From Mucilaginibacter hurinus (GTDB lineage: Bacteria; Bacteroidota; Bacteroidia; Sphingobacteriales; Sphingobacteriaceae), in contig NZ_QGDC01000003.1 of assembly GCF_003324525.1 (NCBI RefSeq), positions 248,001 to 312,000 on the forward strand: DNA of 64,000 bases, read 5' to 3'. The notes beneath the pieces are model-generated. The model made no database searches. It was given only the letters and a program-made list of their open reading frames with translations, and was not told the DNA's origin. Within the stretch, counting starts at the first letter, position 1, and each line of letters starts with the position of its first letter. Both the position numbers and the translations under genes were made by a program. Below, in pieces: positions 41,634 to 49,832 of this stretch.

Positions 41634-43190
41634 TTACTTAGGCCCATAAGTTACTATGGGAATGATCATTTCCTCAAGCGATATACCACCATGCTGGAAA
41701 GTCTCGTTATAGAAATTCACAAAATGATTATAGTTGTTAGGGTAAACAAAGTAGCTATCGTTTTTCGCAAATACAAAGCTTGAACTTACATGTAACTTTG
41801 GCAGCATTGCATCATGCGGGTTGCGTATATGAAATACTTCTTTTGCATTGAAATTTAAATTACGGCCTTGTTTGTACCGCAGGTTTGTATTGGTATTGCG
41901 GTCGCCGATAATTTTGCTGGGATTTTTTACCTTGATAGTGCCATGGTCGGTAGTAATTATTACCCGCACCTGTTTTGACGCCAGGAACTTTAACAGATCA
42001 AACAATGGCGAGTGCTCAAACCATGATAAGGTTAACGACCGATATGCGGCGTCGTCGCTGGCCAATTCACGAATCATTTGCATATCTGTACGCGCGTGCG
42101 ACAGCATATCAACAAAATTGTATACAACCACGTTAAGCTCGTTATTCATCAGGTTGTTCACTGATTCATTTAACGCGCGACCTTCATCAATATTTAGTAT
42201 TTTATGGTATGAATGTTTGCACTCTTTACGCAGGTTGCGTTTTATATTATCGCCTAAAAAATAATCTTCAAACAGGTTTTTACCACCTTCATCCTCATCA
42301 TTTTGCCACTTATCACCGTACCGTTTTTCCATATCCAGCGGCATCAGGCCCGAAAAAATTGAGTTACGCGCGTATTGGGTAGCGGTTGGTAAAATACTGA
42401 AATAGGTATCCTCTTCCTCAAGCCTGAAGTACTCAGATATAATAGGATTTATTATCTTAAACTGATCGTACCGTAAATTGTCTATCAGGATAAAAAATAC
42501 CGGTTTACCGTCGCCGCCTAGTTTAGGAAATACCTTTTTCTTAAACAGGTCGGGCGATATTACCGGTGCGCTGTCGGGATTTTTTATCCAGTCGAGGTAG
42601 TTTTTTTCAATAAACTTACAAAACTGGGTATTTGCTTCCGCTTTCTGCATGGTAAGTATCTCATGCATGCCTGCATCTTCAAGACGTTCAAGCTCAAGCT
42701 CCCAGTAAATAAGTTTTTTGTAAACATCTACCCATTCCTGGTAAGTCAGGTTATCGTTTAAGGTCATACCAAGCGTTCTAAAGTCCTGCTGGTACGCCAT
42801 AGTGGTTTTTTCAGTTACCAGGCGCTTGTTTTCGGTAAGTTTTTTTATCGTAAGCAATATCTGCTTTGGATGCACAGGCTTTATCAGGTAATCGTCAATC
42901 TTTGACCCTATGGCATCTTCCATCAGGTACTCTTCTTCGCTTTTTGTTATCAAAACGATAGGCACATCGCTATTAAGGTTCTTTATTTGCGACAGGGTTT
43001 CTAAACCGGTAAGGCCAGGCATGTTCTCGTCTAAAAATACTAGGTCAAAATAGCTTTTTTTAAATTCTTCAATCGCATCATTGCCGCTGGTTACAGTGGT
43101 TACCTTATAACCCTTTTCATTTAAAAAAAGCACGTGTGGTTTTAAAAGGTCAATTTCGTCATCGGCCCATAATATTGTAGTATCCTGCAT
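41634..43190 (-). CDS. porX: T9SS response regulator PorX (receiver + PglZ domain)
   Basis: From the ATG at 43190 this is a 518-residue protein. Residues 1-120 are a receiver domain with an acidic pocket at Asp10-Asp11-Glu12, phosphoacceptor Asp54 (FLDENMPG) and Lys in the YLIKPVHP block. The C-terminal part (about 210-515) is a PglZ/alkaline-phosphatase-superfamily domain. It has the metal-site segments FILIDNLRYDQF, TATQYARNSIFSGLMP with the nucleophilic Thr region, NFVDMLSHARTD and TTDHGTIKV. PorX is phosphorylated by PorY, cleaves oligonucleotide-type phosphodiesters and activates T9SS genes. PorY was not found in the window. The frame continues 13 codons upstream without support. Confidence 0.93.
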   Translation of the reverse strand: MQDTTILWADDEIDLLKPHVLFLNEKGYKVTTVTSGNDAIEEFKKSYFDLVFLDENMPGLTGLETLSQIKNLNSDVPIVLITKSEEEYLMEDAIGSKIDDYLIKPVHPKQILLTIKKLTENKRLVTEKTTMAYQQDFRTLGMTLNDNLTYQEWVDVYKKLIYWELELERLEDAGMHEILTMQKAEANTQFCKFIEKNYLDWIKNPDSAPVISPDLFKKKVFPKLGGDGKPVFFILIDNLRYDQFKIINPIISEYFRLEEEDTYFSILPTATQYARNSIFSGLMPLDMEKRYGDKWQNDEDEGGKNLFEDYFLGDNIKRNLRKECKHSYHKILNIDEGRALNESVNNLMNNELNVVVYNFVDMLSHARTDMQMIRELASDDAAYRSLTLSWFEHSPLFDLLKFLASKQVRVIITTDHGTIKVKNPSKIIGDRNTNTNLRYKQGRNLNFNAKEVFHIRNPHDAMLPKLHVSSSFVFAKNDSYFVYPNNYNHFVNFYNETFQHGGISLEEMIIPIVTYGPK

Positions 43191-43330
43191 AATCCTTGTA
43201 AGTATCTGTGGGTTATAACTACAAAGCAACAGTTTTGTTGTCGATATTTAAGCGGCAATCAAAAAAAATAGCAATTATAAGGTGCTTTAATTAAGCATAT
43301 TTAACACATTTGCACAGTTTTACTATTATA

Positions 43331-44557
43331 TTGAATAATAAAAAAATTATAAACGACCCTGTTTACGGCTTTATCAGCATACCTGACGGGCTGGTATTCA
43401 GCCTTATTGAACACCCTTATTTTCAGCGTTTAAGGCATATTAAACAGTTGGGATTGACGCACATGGTTTACCCTGGTTCACTTCATACCCGCTTTCATCA
43501 TGCTATTGGCGCCATGTACCTGATGGATATGGCTATCGAAACCCTGCGCAATAAAGGGCACTTAATAAGCACTGAAGAAGAGGAAGCCGTTATCATTGCT
43601 ATCCTGCTGCACGATATAGGGCACGGGCCATTTTCCCACGCGTTAGAACACACCATAGTTTCAGGCATCAGCCACGAAGATATTTCGGCTTTGCTGATGA
43701 CCAGGCTCAATGAGCACTTCCACGGCAGGTTAACCATGGCCATAGATATATTTAACGGCACCTACTCGCGCAGGTTTCTGCATCAGCTGGTATCCGGACA
43801 ATTGGATATGGACAGGCTTGACTACCTGAACCGTGACAGCTTTTTTACGGGCGTTACCGAAGGGCTGGTTGGCTCAGACCGGATTATAAAAATGCTGAAT
43901 CTGCAGGGCGATGAAATTGTAGTGGAAGAAAAAGGCATTTATTCGGTAGAGAAATTTTTGATTGCACGCAGGCTTATGTACTGGCAGGTTTATTTACATA
44001 AAACCGTAATAGCAGCCGAGCAGGTGCTGGCTAAAATATTGGTGCGCGCGCGTGAGCTAGCCTTAAACGGAAAAAAGCTTTTTTGCACGCCGGCCTTATG
44101 CCATTTTTTATATCGCACCATAAGCCGCGAAGATTTTATTCATGATGGCATTCACCTGGAAACTTTCGCACAACTGGACGATACGGATATTATGTCGGCA
44201 GTGAAGGTATGGATGGACTGTGATGATGTAGTGCTGGCAACTCTTTGCAGTAACCTGGTATACCGCAGGCTATTTCATGTTGATATAACCAATACGGCAC
44301 CGGATAAGGAGGTAGTGAATGTGCTGTTGGATAAAGCAGCGGCGCATTACAACATAACCCGGACCGAAGCGGCATATTTTGTATTTACTGATACCATTTT
44401 AAATAATGCCTATCGTGCAGATGATACCAACATTCGTATATTGATGAAGGACAATAGAAGTATTGATATAACTACAGCCAGTGACAATGACAATTTGACG
44501 GCGTTATCAAAAACTGTAAAAAAATATATACTTTGCTATGCAAAACACTTGATATAA
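43331..44557 (+). CDS. HD-domain dNTP/nucleotide phosphohydrolase-like protein
   Basis: From a TTG at 43331 this is a 408-residue protein of the HD superfamily related to SAMHD1/dNTPases. It opens NDPVYGFISIPD and has the metal-binding H...HD...D motif: TRFHHAIGAMYLMD, then LLHDIGHGPFSHALEH, then the distal LDMDRLDYLNRDSF. The substrate is probably a nucleoside triphosphate, but specificity is unknown. No ATG precedes the conserved core. The TTG at 43331 fits the family N-terminus better than the one at 43310. It is divergent from porX and heads the lpx cluster. Confidence 0.85.
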   Translation: MNNKKIINDPVYGFISIPDGLVFSLIEHPYFQRLRHIKQLGLTHMVYPGSLHTRFHHAIGAMYLMDMAIETLRNKGHLISTEEEEAVIIAILLHDIGHGPFSHALEHTIVSGISHEDISALLMTRLNEHFHGRLTMAIDIFNGTYSRRFLHQLVSGQLDMDRLDYLNRDSFFTGVTEGLVGSDRIIKMLNLQGDEIVVEEKGIYSVEKFLIARRLMYWQVYLHKTVIAAEQVLAKILVRARELALNGKKLFCTPALCHFLYRTISREDFIHDGIHLETFAQLDDTDIMSAVKVWMDCDDVVLATLCSNLVYRRLFHVDITNTAPDKEVVNVLLDKAAAHYNITRTEAAYFVFTDTILNNAYRADDTNIRILMKDNRSIDITTASDNDNLTALSKTVKKYILCYAKHLI

Positions 44558-44580
44558 AATATGGGCGTTTGTATTGTTTG

Positions 44581-44607
44581 TTGCTTAAATATTAACATTT
44601 AAATTTG
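44581..44607 (+). promoter_or_regulatory. lpxD promoter; -7 box TAAATTTG 4 nt before ATG
   Basis: A TTG (44581-44583) and a perfect TAnnTTTG box (44600-44607) are 16 nt apart. The box ends 4 nt before the lpxD ATG, predicting a leaderless mRNA for the lpxD-lpxC/fabZ-lpxA operon. Confidence 0.65.
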
Positions 44608-44611
44608 TAAG

Positions 44612-45649
44612 ATGCAATTTACCGCGCAGCAAATAAGCTCAATGCTAAACGGAACTGTTGAAGGCGATGCTATGGCGACGGTTGATAAACTGGCTAAAAT
44701 AGAAGATGCCACTGCAGGTTCGCTGTCATTTTTGGCGAACCCAAAGTATGAGCAGTATTTGTACACTACCGGTGCCTCGGTAGTTATTATTAATAAAGAT
44801 TATGTATTGACAGGAGCGGTAACGGCTACATTAATACGGGTTGATAATGCATATAGTGCATTTTCGGTACTGCTTGAACAATACAACACCATCAAACTCA
44901 ACAAAACAGGAACTGAAGATCCGCATTTTATCCACCCTACAGCTACTATTGGTAACAATGTTTACATAGGCGCTTTTGCTTATATAGGCCCTAATGCTAA
45001 AGTTGGCGATAATTCAAAAATATATCCAAACACATACATAGCCGATAATGTAGCCATTGGCAATAATGTAACCCTGTTTTCAGGCGTAAAAATTTACTTT
45101 GACTGCGTGATTGGCGATAATGTAATTGTACATTCAGGCGCTGTAATAGGCAGCGATGGATTTGGCTTTGCCCCCGCAGATGATGGATCGTACAAAAAGA
45201 TTAGCCAGATAGGGAATGTAATTGTTGAAAACGACGTAGAGATTGGCGCAAATACAACGATTGACAGGGCAACCATGGGCTCCACTGTTATACATAGAGG
45301 TGTAAAAATTGACAACCTGGTACAGCTTGCCCACAATGTAGAAGTTGGCGCTGATACTGTAATAGCGGGACAGGCCGGTATATCCGGCAGTACGAAAATA
45401 GGCGAAAAGGTTGTGATAGCCGGTCAGGCAGGTATAGCAGGACATTTAACTATTGCCAACGGCACCATGCTGTCCGCACAAACCGGGGTTAACAGTTCAA
45501 TAACCGACGAAGGCAAAAAGTGGGGCGGTACACCTTACACAACTTACCGGGACTACCTTAAAAACTATGTAAAAATACACCGCCTGTCCGAATTGGAAAA
45601 GCGGATTTCGGAACTTGAAAAATTGATAACTGAACTGCATACTAAGTAA
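44612..45649 (+). CDS. lpxD: UDP-3-O-(3-hydroxyacyl)glucosamine N-acyltransferase
   Basis: This 345-residue enzyme is the third step of lipid A synthesis. It has an N-terminal uridine-binding domain (about 1-100, with [15 protein letters not shown]) and a left-handed beta helix of hexapeptide repeats (about 105-315). The catalytic His lies in [10 protein letters not shown], and the C-terminal helix ends in a coiled coil. Length and domain order are normal. It is the first gene of the lpx operon. Confidence 0.96.
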   Translation: MQFTAQQISSMLNGTVEGDAMATVDKLAKIEDATAGSLSFLANPKYEQYLYTTGASVVIINKDYVLTGAVTATLIRVDNAYSAFSVLLEQYNTIKLNKTGTEDPHFIHPTATIGNNVYIGAFAYIGPNAKVGDNSKIYPNTYIADNVAIGNNVTLFSGVKIYFDCVIGDNVIVHSGAVIGSDGFGFAPADDGSYKKISQIGNVIVENDVEIGANTTIDRATMGSTVIHRGVKIDNLVQLAHNVEVGADTVIAGQAGISGSTKIGEKVVIAGQAGIAGHLTIANGTMLSAQTGVNSSITDEGKKWGGTPYTTYRDYLKNYVKIHRLSELEKRISELEKLITELHTK

Positions 45650-45673
45650 CACCGCAGCTATTGTTAAATAACT

Positions 45674-47080
45674 ATGACGATAAAACAACGAACTATTAAA
45701 GCACCGGTTTCTGTATCGGGCACAGGCTTGCACACCGGCGAAAGCGTCACCATGACTTTTAACCCGGCAGCTGAAAATCATGGCTATAAATTCCGCCGGA
45801 TTGATATTGAAGGGCAGCCAATAATTGACGCTGACGTAGATAACGTTACTGATACCTCGCGCGGCACTACTATTACCCAAAACGGCGCGAGCGTAAGCAC
45901 AGTAGAGCATGTGCTGGCTGCATTGGTAGGGCTTGAGGTGGATAATGTATTGATTGACCTTGACGGGCCTGAAATACCTATTATGGATGGCAGCTCCATA
46001 CAGTTTGTTGACGCACTCACCCAAACAGGTTTTGTTGACCAGGAAGCCGACCGTGAATATTATTACATAACTCACAACATACATTACACTGAGGAAGACC
46101 GTAAAGTTGAAATGGTGGCCATGCCGCTCGACGATTATCGCTTTACCTGTATGGTTGATTATAACTCTGACGTGCTGGGCAGTCAACATGCCAGCATTAC
46201 TACCATTACAGATTTTACCAAAGAAATTGCTTCGTGCCGTACGTTCTGTTTTTTACATGAATTAGAAATGCTGCTGAAACACAACCTCATAAAAGGCGGC
46301 GATTTAAACAATGCTATTGTTGTAGTTGATAAAGAGGTAGATAAAGAAGAACTTGACACCCTGGCAAAACTTTTTAACCGGAAAGATATAAGCGTAGCGC
46401 CCCAGGGTATATTAAATAACATTGAGTTAAGGCACCAAAACGAGCCTGCCCGGCATAAACTGCTTGACATGATAGGCGACCTGGCGCTGGTGGGCGTTCC
46501 GTTAAAAGGCCACATTATGGCCGCCAGGCCGGGCCACGCCGCGAACATTGCTTTCGGTAAAAAAATAAAAGCGATTATCAAGAAGGAACGTAGCCGTAAG
46601 CACCTGAAGGTGTATGATCCTAACATGACACCTGTGTACGACACGGTACAGATTATGAACATACTGCCGCACCGGCAGCCGTTCCTGATGGTAGATAAAA
46701 TATTAGAACTCACCAAAAGCCACGTGGTTGGCCTGAAGAATGTAACCATGAACGAGGATCTGTTTATGGGGCACTTTCCCGGCGCACCCTTGTTTCCGGG
46801 TGTATTGCAAATAGAGGCCATGGCGCAAACCGGCGGAATACTGGTACTGAATACCGTGCCCGATCCGGAAAACTACATTACGCTGTTTCTAAAAATAGAA
46901 AACGCAAGGTTTAAGGCACCTGTTACGCCTGGCGACACCGTAATATTCCGTTGCGACCTGATGCAGCCTATACGAAGGGGCATAGCCCAAATGAAAGGCG
47001 TAGGCATGGTTGGAGAACGTGTGGTAGTAGAGGCCGAACTTATGGCCCAAATTGTAAAAACAAAAAATAAAGAAGCATGA
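45674..47080 (+). CDS. LpxC-FabZ fusion (UDP-acyl-GlcNAc deacetylase / hydroxyacyl-ACP dehydratase)
   Basis: This 468-residue bifunctional protein has two domains. Residues 1 to about 300 are LpxC, the Zn-dependent deacetylase of lipid A synthesis, with Zn/active-site blocks STVEHVLAAL, DGPEIPIMDGSS and HKLLDMIGDLALVG. Residues about 320-465 are FabZ, a hot-dog fold dehydratase, with ILPHRQPFLMVDKI and the catalytic GHFPGAPLFPGVLQIEAMAQ (His and Glu). Fusion of these two is a Bacteroidota trait. It overlaps lpxA by 4 nt (ATGA) and follows lpxD by 24 nt. Confidence 0.96.
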   Translation: MTIKQRTIKAPVSVSGTGLHTGESVTMTFNPAAENHGYKFRRIDIEGQPIIDADVDNVTDTSRGTTITQNGASVSTVEHVLAALVGLEVDNVLIDLDGPEIPIMDGSSIQFVDALTQTGFVDQEADREYYYITHNIHYTEEDRKVEMVAMPLDDYRFTCMVDYNSDVLGSQHASITTITDFTKEIASCRTFCFLHELEMLLKHNLIKGGDLNNAIVVVDKEVDKEELDTLAKLFNRKDISVAPQGILNNIELRHQNEPARHKLLDMIGDLALVGVPLKGHIMAARPGHAANIAFGKKIKAIIKKERSRKHLKVYDPNMTPVYDTVQIMNILPHRQPFLMVDKILELTKSHVVGLKNVTMNEDLFMGHFPGAPLFPGVLQIEAMAQTGGILVLNTVPDPENYITLFLKIENARFKAPVTPGDTVIFRCDLMQPIRRGIAQMKGVGMVGERVVVEAELMAQIVKTKNKEA

Positions 47081-47859
47081 TACAGCCGCTGGCATACATA
47101 CACCCACAAGCCCGGATAGCCGATAACGTGGTGATTGAACCGTTTGTAACCATACATAAGGATGTTGAGATAGGCGAAGGCAGCTGGGTTGGCTCAAACA
47201 GCGTGATAATGGATGGAGCGCGCATAGGCAAAAACTGCCGTATTTTTCCTGGAGCTGTAGTATCGGCGCCGCCACAGGATCTTAAATACAAGGGCGAGCC
47301 AAGTACGGTAACCATTGGTGACAATACCGTTATACGCGAATGTGTAACACTTAACCGCGGTACAGCGCTTGATAAAAATACCACCACCATAGGCAATAAC
47401 TGCCTGCTAATGGCTTACACCCACGTAGCGCACGACTGTGTGATAGGTGATAATGTAATAATTGCAAATGCCGTTCAATTGGCTGGCCATATTAATGTAT
47501 ATGATTACGCCTTTATAGGCGGCACGTCGGCTGTACACCAGTTTGTTGAAATAGGTGCGCATAGCATGATTTCGGGCGGTTCGCTGGTACGTAAGGATGT
47601 GCCACCTTACACTAAGGCAGGCCGCGAGCCTTTGTCATATATCGGTATTAATTCAGTGGGACTGCGTCGCCGTGGCTTTGCTGCCGAAACCATTAATGAG
47701 ATACAGGAAATATACCGCATTATATTCCTAAAAAAATACAACGTCACCAAAGCGCTTGATATCATCGAAGCTGAATTTAACCCCACTATTGAACGCGACG
47801 AAATTGTAAACTTTGTACAAAATTCTCAGCGCGGTATTATGAAAGGGTTTGGGATATAA
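47077..47859 (+). CDS. lpxA: Acyl-ACP--UDP-N-acetylglucosamine O-acyltransferase
   Basis: This 260-residue hexapeptide-repeat trimeric acyltransferase catalyses the first step of lipid A synthesis. The left-handed beta helix covers about 1-190, with the catalytic His in AYTHVAHDCVIGD. The C-terminal helical domain includes INSVGLRRRGF and a conserved basic stretch. The start codon overlaps the fusion gene's stop (ATGA), so the two are translationally coupled. Confidence 0.97.
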   Translation: MIQPLAYIHPQARIADNVVIEPFVTIHKDVEIGEGSWVGSNSVIMDGARIGKNCRIFPGAVVSAPPQDLKYKGEPSTVTIGDNTVIRECVTLNRGTALDKNTTTIGNNCLLMAYTHVAHDCVIGDNVIIANAVQLAGHINVYDYAFIGGTSAVHQFVEIGAHSMISGGSLVRKDVPPYTKAGREPLSYIGINSVGLRRRGFAAETINEIQEIYRIIFLKKYNVTKALDIIEAEFNPTIERDEIVNFVQNSQRGIMKGFGI

Positions 47860-47876
47860 TTTGTAGCTCATGGTTG

Positions 47877-47932
47877 ATAGTTCATGGTTCATAGCCTGAA
47901 TTATTGACTATGGTTTACCAGCCATGAACTAT
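47877..47932. repeat. Inverted repeat ATAGTTCATGG/CCATGAACTAT (copy B)
   Basis: A perfect 11-bp inverted repeat has arms at 47877-47887 and 47922-47932. Inside it is a second CATAG/CTATG pair. The whole could fold as a long hairpin between lpxA and the ABC ATPase gene. The right arm includes the upstream ATG at 47931, which argues for the ATG at 47940 as the real start of the next gene. Confidence 0.6.
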
Positions 47933-47939
47933 GAACTCA

Positions 47940-48557
47940 ATGAAAATCACCCTCGAAAACATAGGTCGCCGGTTTAACCGCGACTGGATATTCAGGGGGA
48001 TAAACCAAACCTTTATAAGCGGTGAAAGCTACGCTATACTTGGCCCCAATGGCTCAGGCAAATCAACGTTGTTTCAGGTACTAAACGGCAGCCTTGCGCC
48101 TTCAGAAGGTAAGCTTGATTTTTCTTATTCCGAGAAAGATGTAGATATAGAAAAGGTTTTCAATCACCTAAGCCTGGCTGCGCCTTATCTTGAACTGATA
48201 GAAGATTTTACCCTGGCAGAGGTAATAGATTTTCATTTCAAATTTAAAAAATACAAGCAGGGTATGGATCATGCGGGCATTATTGCTTTGCTTAACATGG
48301 AAACCAGTAAAAATAAACTGGTAAAATACTTCTCATCCGGGATGAAGCAGCGCCTAAAACTGGCCCTTGCCTTTTGCAGCGACACACCTATGCTGATGCT
48401 GGATGAACCGACATCGAATTTGGATCTGCAGGGTGTAGAATGGTACATTAATCTTATCGGTGAATTCTCGTCCGGCCGCCTTACTATCATCTGTTCCAAC
48501 CAGGAGCATGAATACAGTTTTTGCCAGCACAGGCTGAATATTGTTGATTTCAAGTAG
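47940..48557 (+). CDS. ABC transporter ATP-binding protein
   Basis: From the ATG at 47940 this is a 205-residue ATPase subunit. It has Walker A GPNGSGKST, a signature-like FSSGMKQRLKLALA, Walker B MLMLDEPTSNLD and a switch region ending SNQEHEYSF. The D-loop and Q-loop are present. It has no membrane domain and no permease gene next to it, so its partner must be elsewhere. Its position after lpxA suggests an envelope role, but this is inference. It is flanked by the repeats described at 47877-47932 and 48560-48738. Confidence 0.9.
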   Translation: MKITLENIGRRFNRDWIFRGINQTFISGESYAILGPNGSGKSTLFQVLNGSLAPSEGKLDFSYSEKDVDIEKVFNHLSLAAPYLELIEDFTLAEVIDFHFKFKKYKQGMDHAGIIALLNMETSKNKLVKYFSSGMKQRLKLALAFCSDTPMLMLDEPTSNLDLQGVEWYINLIGEFSSGRLTIICSNQEHEYSFCQHRLNIVDFK

Positions 48558-48559
48558 GT

Positions 48560-48738
48560 GATGGTTGATAATAGTCAAAAACCTGCTGCCCGTGAGTGTA
48601 GTTCTCTGTATTGCATGGTTTATAATCTTAACCAATTAAGCTGCAAGCTTATAAAAACACCACGAGTTACGCTACCTTAAACTCATGGCAGCCAAATGGG
48701 GTAAGTGAATAACTAAGTGGCTATGAACTATGACCATC
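48560..48738. repeat. Weak inverted repeat related to copy B (copy C)
   Basis: The segment begins GATGGTTGATAATAG (48560-48574) just after the ABC gene and ends CTATGAACTATGACCATC (48721-48738) before the efp promoter. GATGGT and ACCATC pair as ends, and the inner bases resemble the arms of copy B but do not pair perfectly. About 145 nt lie between. It may be a decayed member of the same family. Confidence 0.35.
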
Positions 48739-48760
48739 TACTGTGAACTAAAACCCAAAC

Positions 48761-48791
48761 TTGCAACTTTCAGCATAACTACCTAAGTTTG
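48761..48791 (+). promoter_or_regulatory. efp promoter (TTG-N20-TAAGTTTG)
   Basis: A TTG at 48761-48763 and a perfect TAnnTTTG box at 48784-48791 are 20 nt apart. They predict a start about 13 nt before the efp ATG. Confidence 0.75.
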
Positions 48792-48809
48792 CGCCTCATA
48801 TTTAAATTT

Positions 48810-49373
48810 ATGTCGAAAGCATCTGAAGTAAAAAATGGCAATATTCTTCGTTTTAACGGTGAGTTGTTGCAAGTAGAAGAATTTTTGCATCGTACACCCG
48901 GTAACCTCAGGGCTTTTTACCAGGCGCGTATGCGTAACGTTAAAACCGGAAAGCTTGTTGAATACCGTTTCCGTACGGACGAAGAAGTAACTATTGCCCG
49001 TGTTGAAACAAACGACTATCAGTATTTATATGAAGACGGTGACGCGCTGGTTGTTATGGATAATACAACCTACGACCAGCACAATGTGCCAAAAGCCTTG
49101 TTTGGCAACGCTGTGAGATTTTTAAAAGAAGGCACAAACGTGATAGTAGCTTTTGAAAGCGACGAGCCCATCATGGGCCAGATACCAAGTTCGGCTGAGC
49201 TTGAAATAACTTATACAGAACCCGCGGTAAAAGGCGATACCTCAACCAACGCGCTAAAAAACGCAACCGTTGAAACAGGTGCCGAAATTCGTGTACCATT
49301 ATTTATTAATATTGGCGATAAGGTGAAGGTAGATACTGCTACCGGTGCCTACGTAGAACGTGTTAAAGGATAA
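48810..49373 (+). CDS. efp: Elongation factor P
   Basis: From the ATG at 48810 this is a 187-residue protein with three beta-barrel domains; it rescues ribosomes stalled at polyproline. The C-terminal blocks ITYTEPAVKGDTSTNALKNATVETGAEIRVPLF are canonical. At the tip of the first domain, where E. coli has Lys34 in PGKGQAF and other bacteria have Arg, this protein has PGNLRAF with Asn32. The usual beta-lysyl or rhamnosyl modification cannot occur on Asn. The frame extends seven codons upstream through the promoter, so the later ATG is chosen. Confidence 0.96.
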   Translation: MSKASEVKNGNILRFNGELLQVEEFLHRTPGNLRAFYQARMRNVKTGKLVEYRFRTDEEVTIARVETNDYQYLYEDGDALVVMDNTTYDQHNVPKALFGNAVRFLKEGTNVIVAFESDEPIMGQIPSSAELEITYTEPAVKGDTSTNALKNATVETGAEIRVPLFINIGDKVKVDTATGAYVERVKG

Positions 49374-49377
49374 TAAA

Positions 49378-49755
49378 ATGGGCTTATTTTCAAGTTTGAT
49401 GGGCAACGCGGGTGTTGCTAATCCTGCCGAATTAGAAAAAGACTACACACATTTGCTGATAGAAGGTGAAGCCATTGAAATTGGCTTTAAACTCATCCGG
49501 GACACTTTTATCTTCACTAATAAACGCATGATATTGGTGGATAAGCAGGGAATAACGGGGAGTAAAGTGGAGTACCTTTCCATTGCTTATAAAAGCATAT
49601 CAAGATTTAGCGTGGAAAGCGCAGGCCACTTTGATTTGGATGCCGAATTGAAAATATGGGTATCGAGCGAACAAATTCCCAGCATTGTTAAAAAGTTCAA
49701 TAAACAGGTTAATATTTATGATCTGCAGCGCATATTGGCGCAACACGTATTATAG
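49378..49755 (+). CDS. Bacterial PH-domain protein
   Basis: From the ATG at 49378 this is a 125-residue protein, 4 nt after the efp stop codon. It matches the small bacterial PH domain (bPH_1 type), with EKDYTHLLIEGEAIEIGFKLIRDTFIFTNKRMILVD and SIAYKSISRFSVESAG. There is no signal or membrane segment. It is probably a soluble oligomer of unknown function. It shares a transcript with efp and ends at a strong terminator. Confidence 0.85.
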   Translation: MGLFSSLMGNAGVANPAELEKDYTHLLIEGEAIEIGFKLIRDTFIFTNKRMILVDKQGITGSKVEYLSIAYKSISRFSVESAGHFDLDAELKIWVSSEQIPSIVKKFNKQVNIYDLQRILAQHVL

Positions 49756-49775
49756 TATCGGCTTAATTTAAAGAG

Positions 49776-49820
49776 AGAGATTTGTACAGCCCTGCATGGG
49801 TTACAAATCTCTTTTTTTTT
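49776..49820 (+). terminator. Terminator of the efp-PH transcript
   Basis: A perfect 11-bp stem (AGAGATTTGTA/TACAAATCTCT) with a 15-nt loop is followed by a run of T residues. Confidence 0.92.
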
Positions 49821-49832
49821 GTGAAGAGATGA

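Noticed and set aside
46183..46821. 212-residue ORF antisense to the LpxC-FabZ fusion gene
   Set aside because: It mirrors the conserved coding frame of a certain gene, has no family motif and no promoter of its own; it is a by-product of codon bias.
47940..48557. The repeat-flanked ABC ATPase as part of a defence or toxin-export module
   Set aside because: No permease, nuclease or toxin-like neighbour exists; context is lipid A synthesis and translation.
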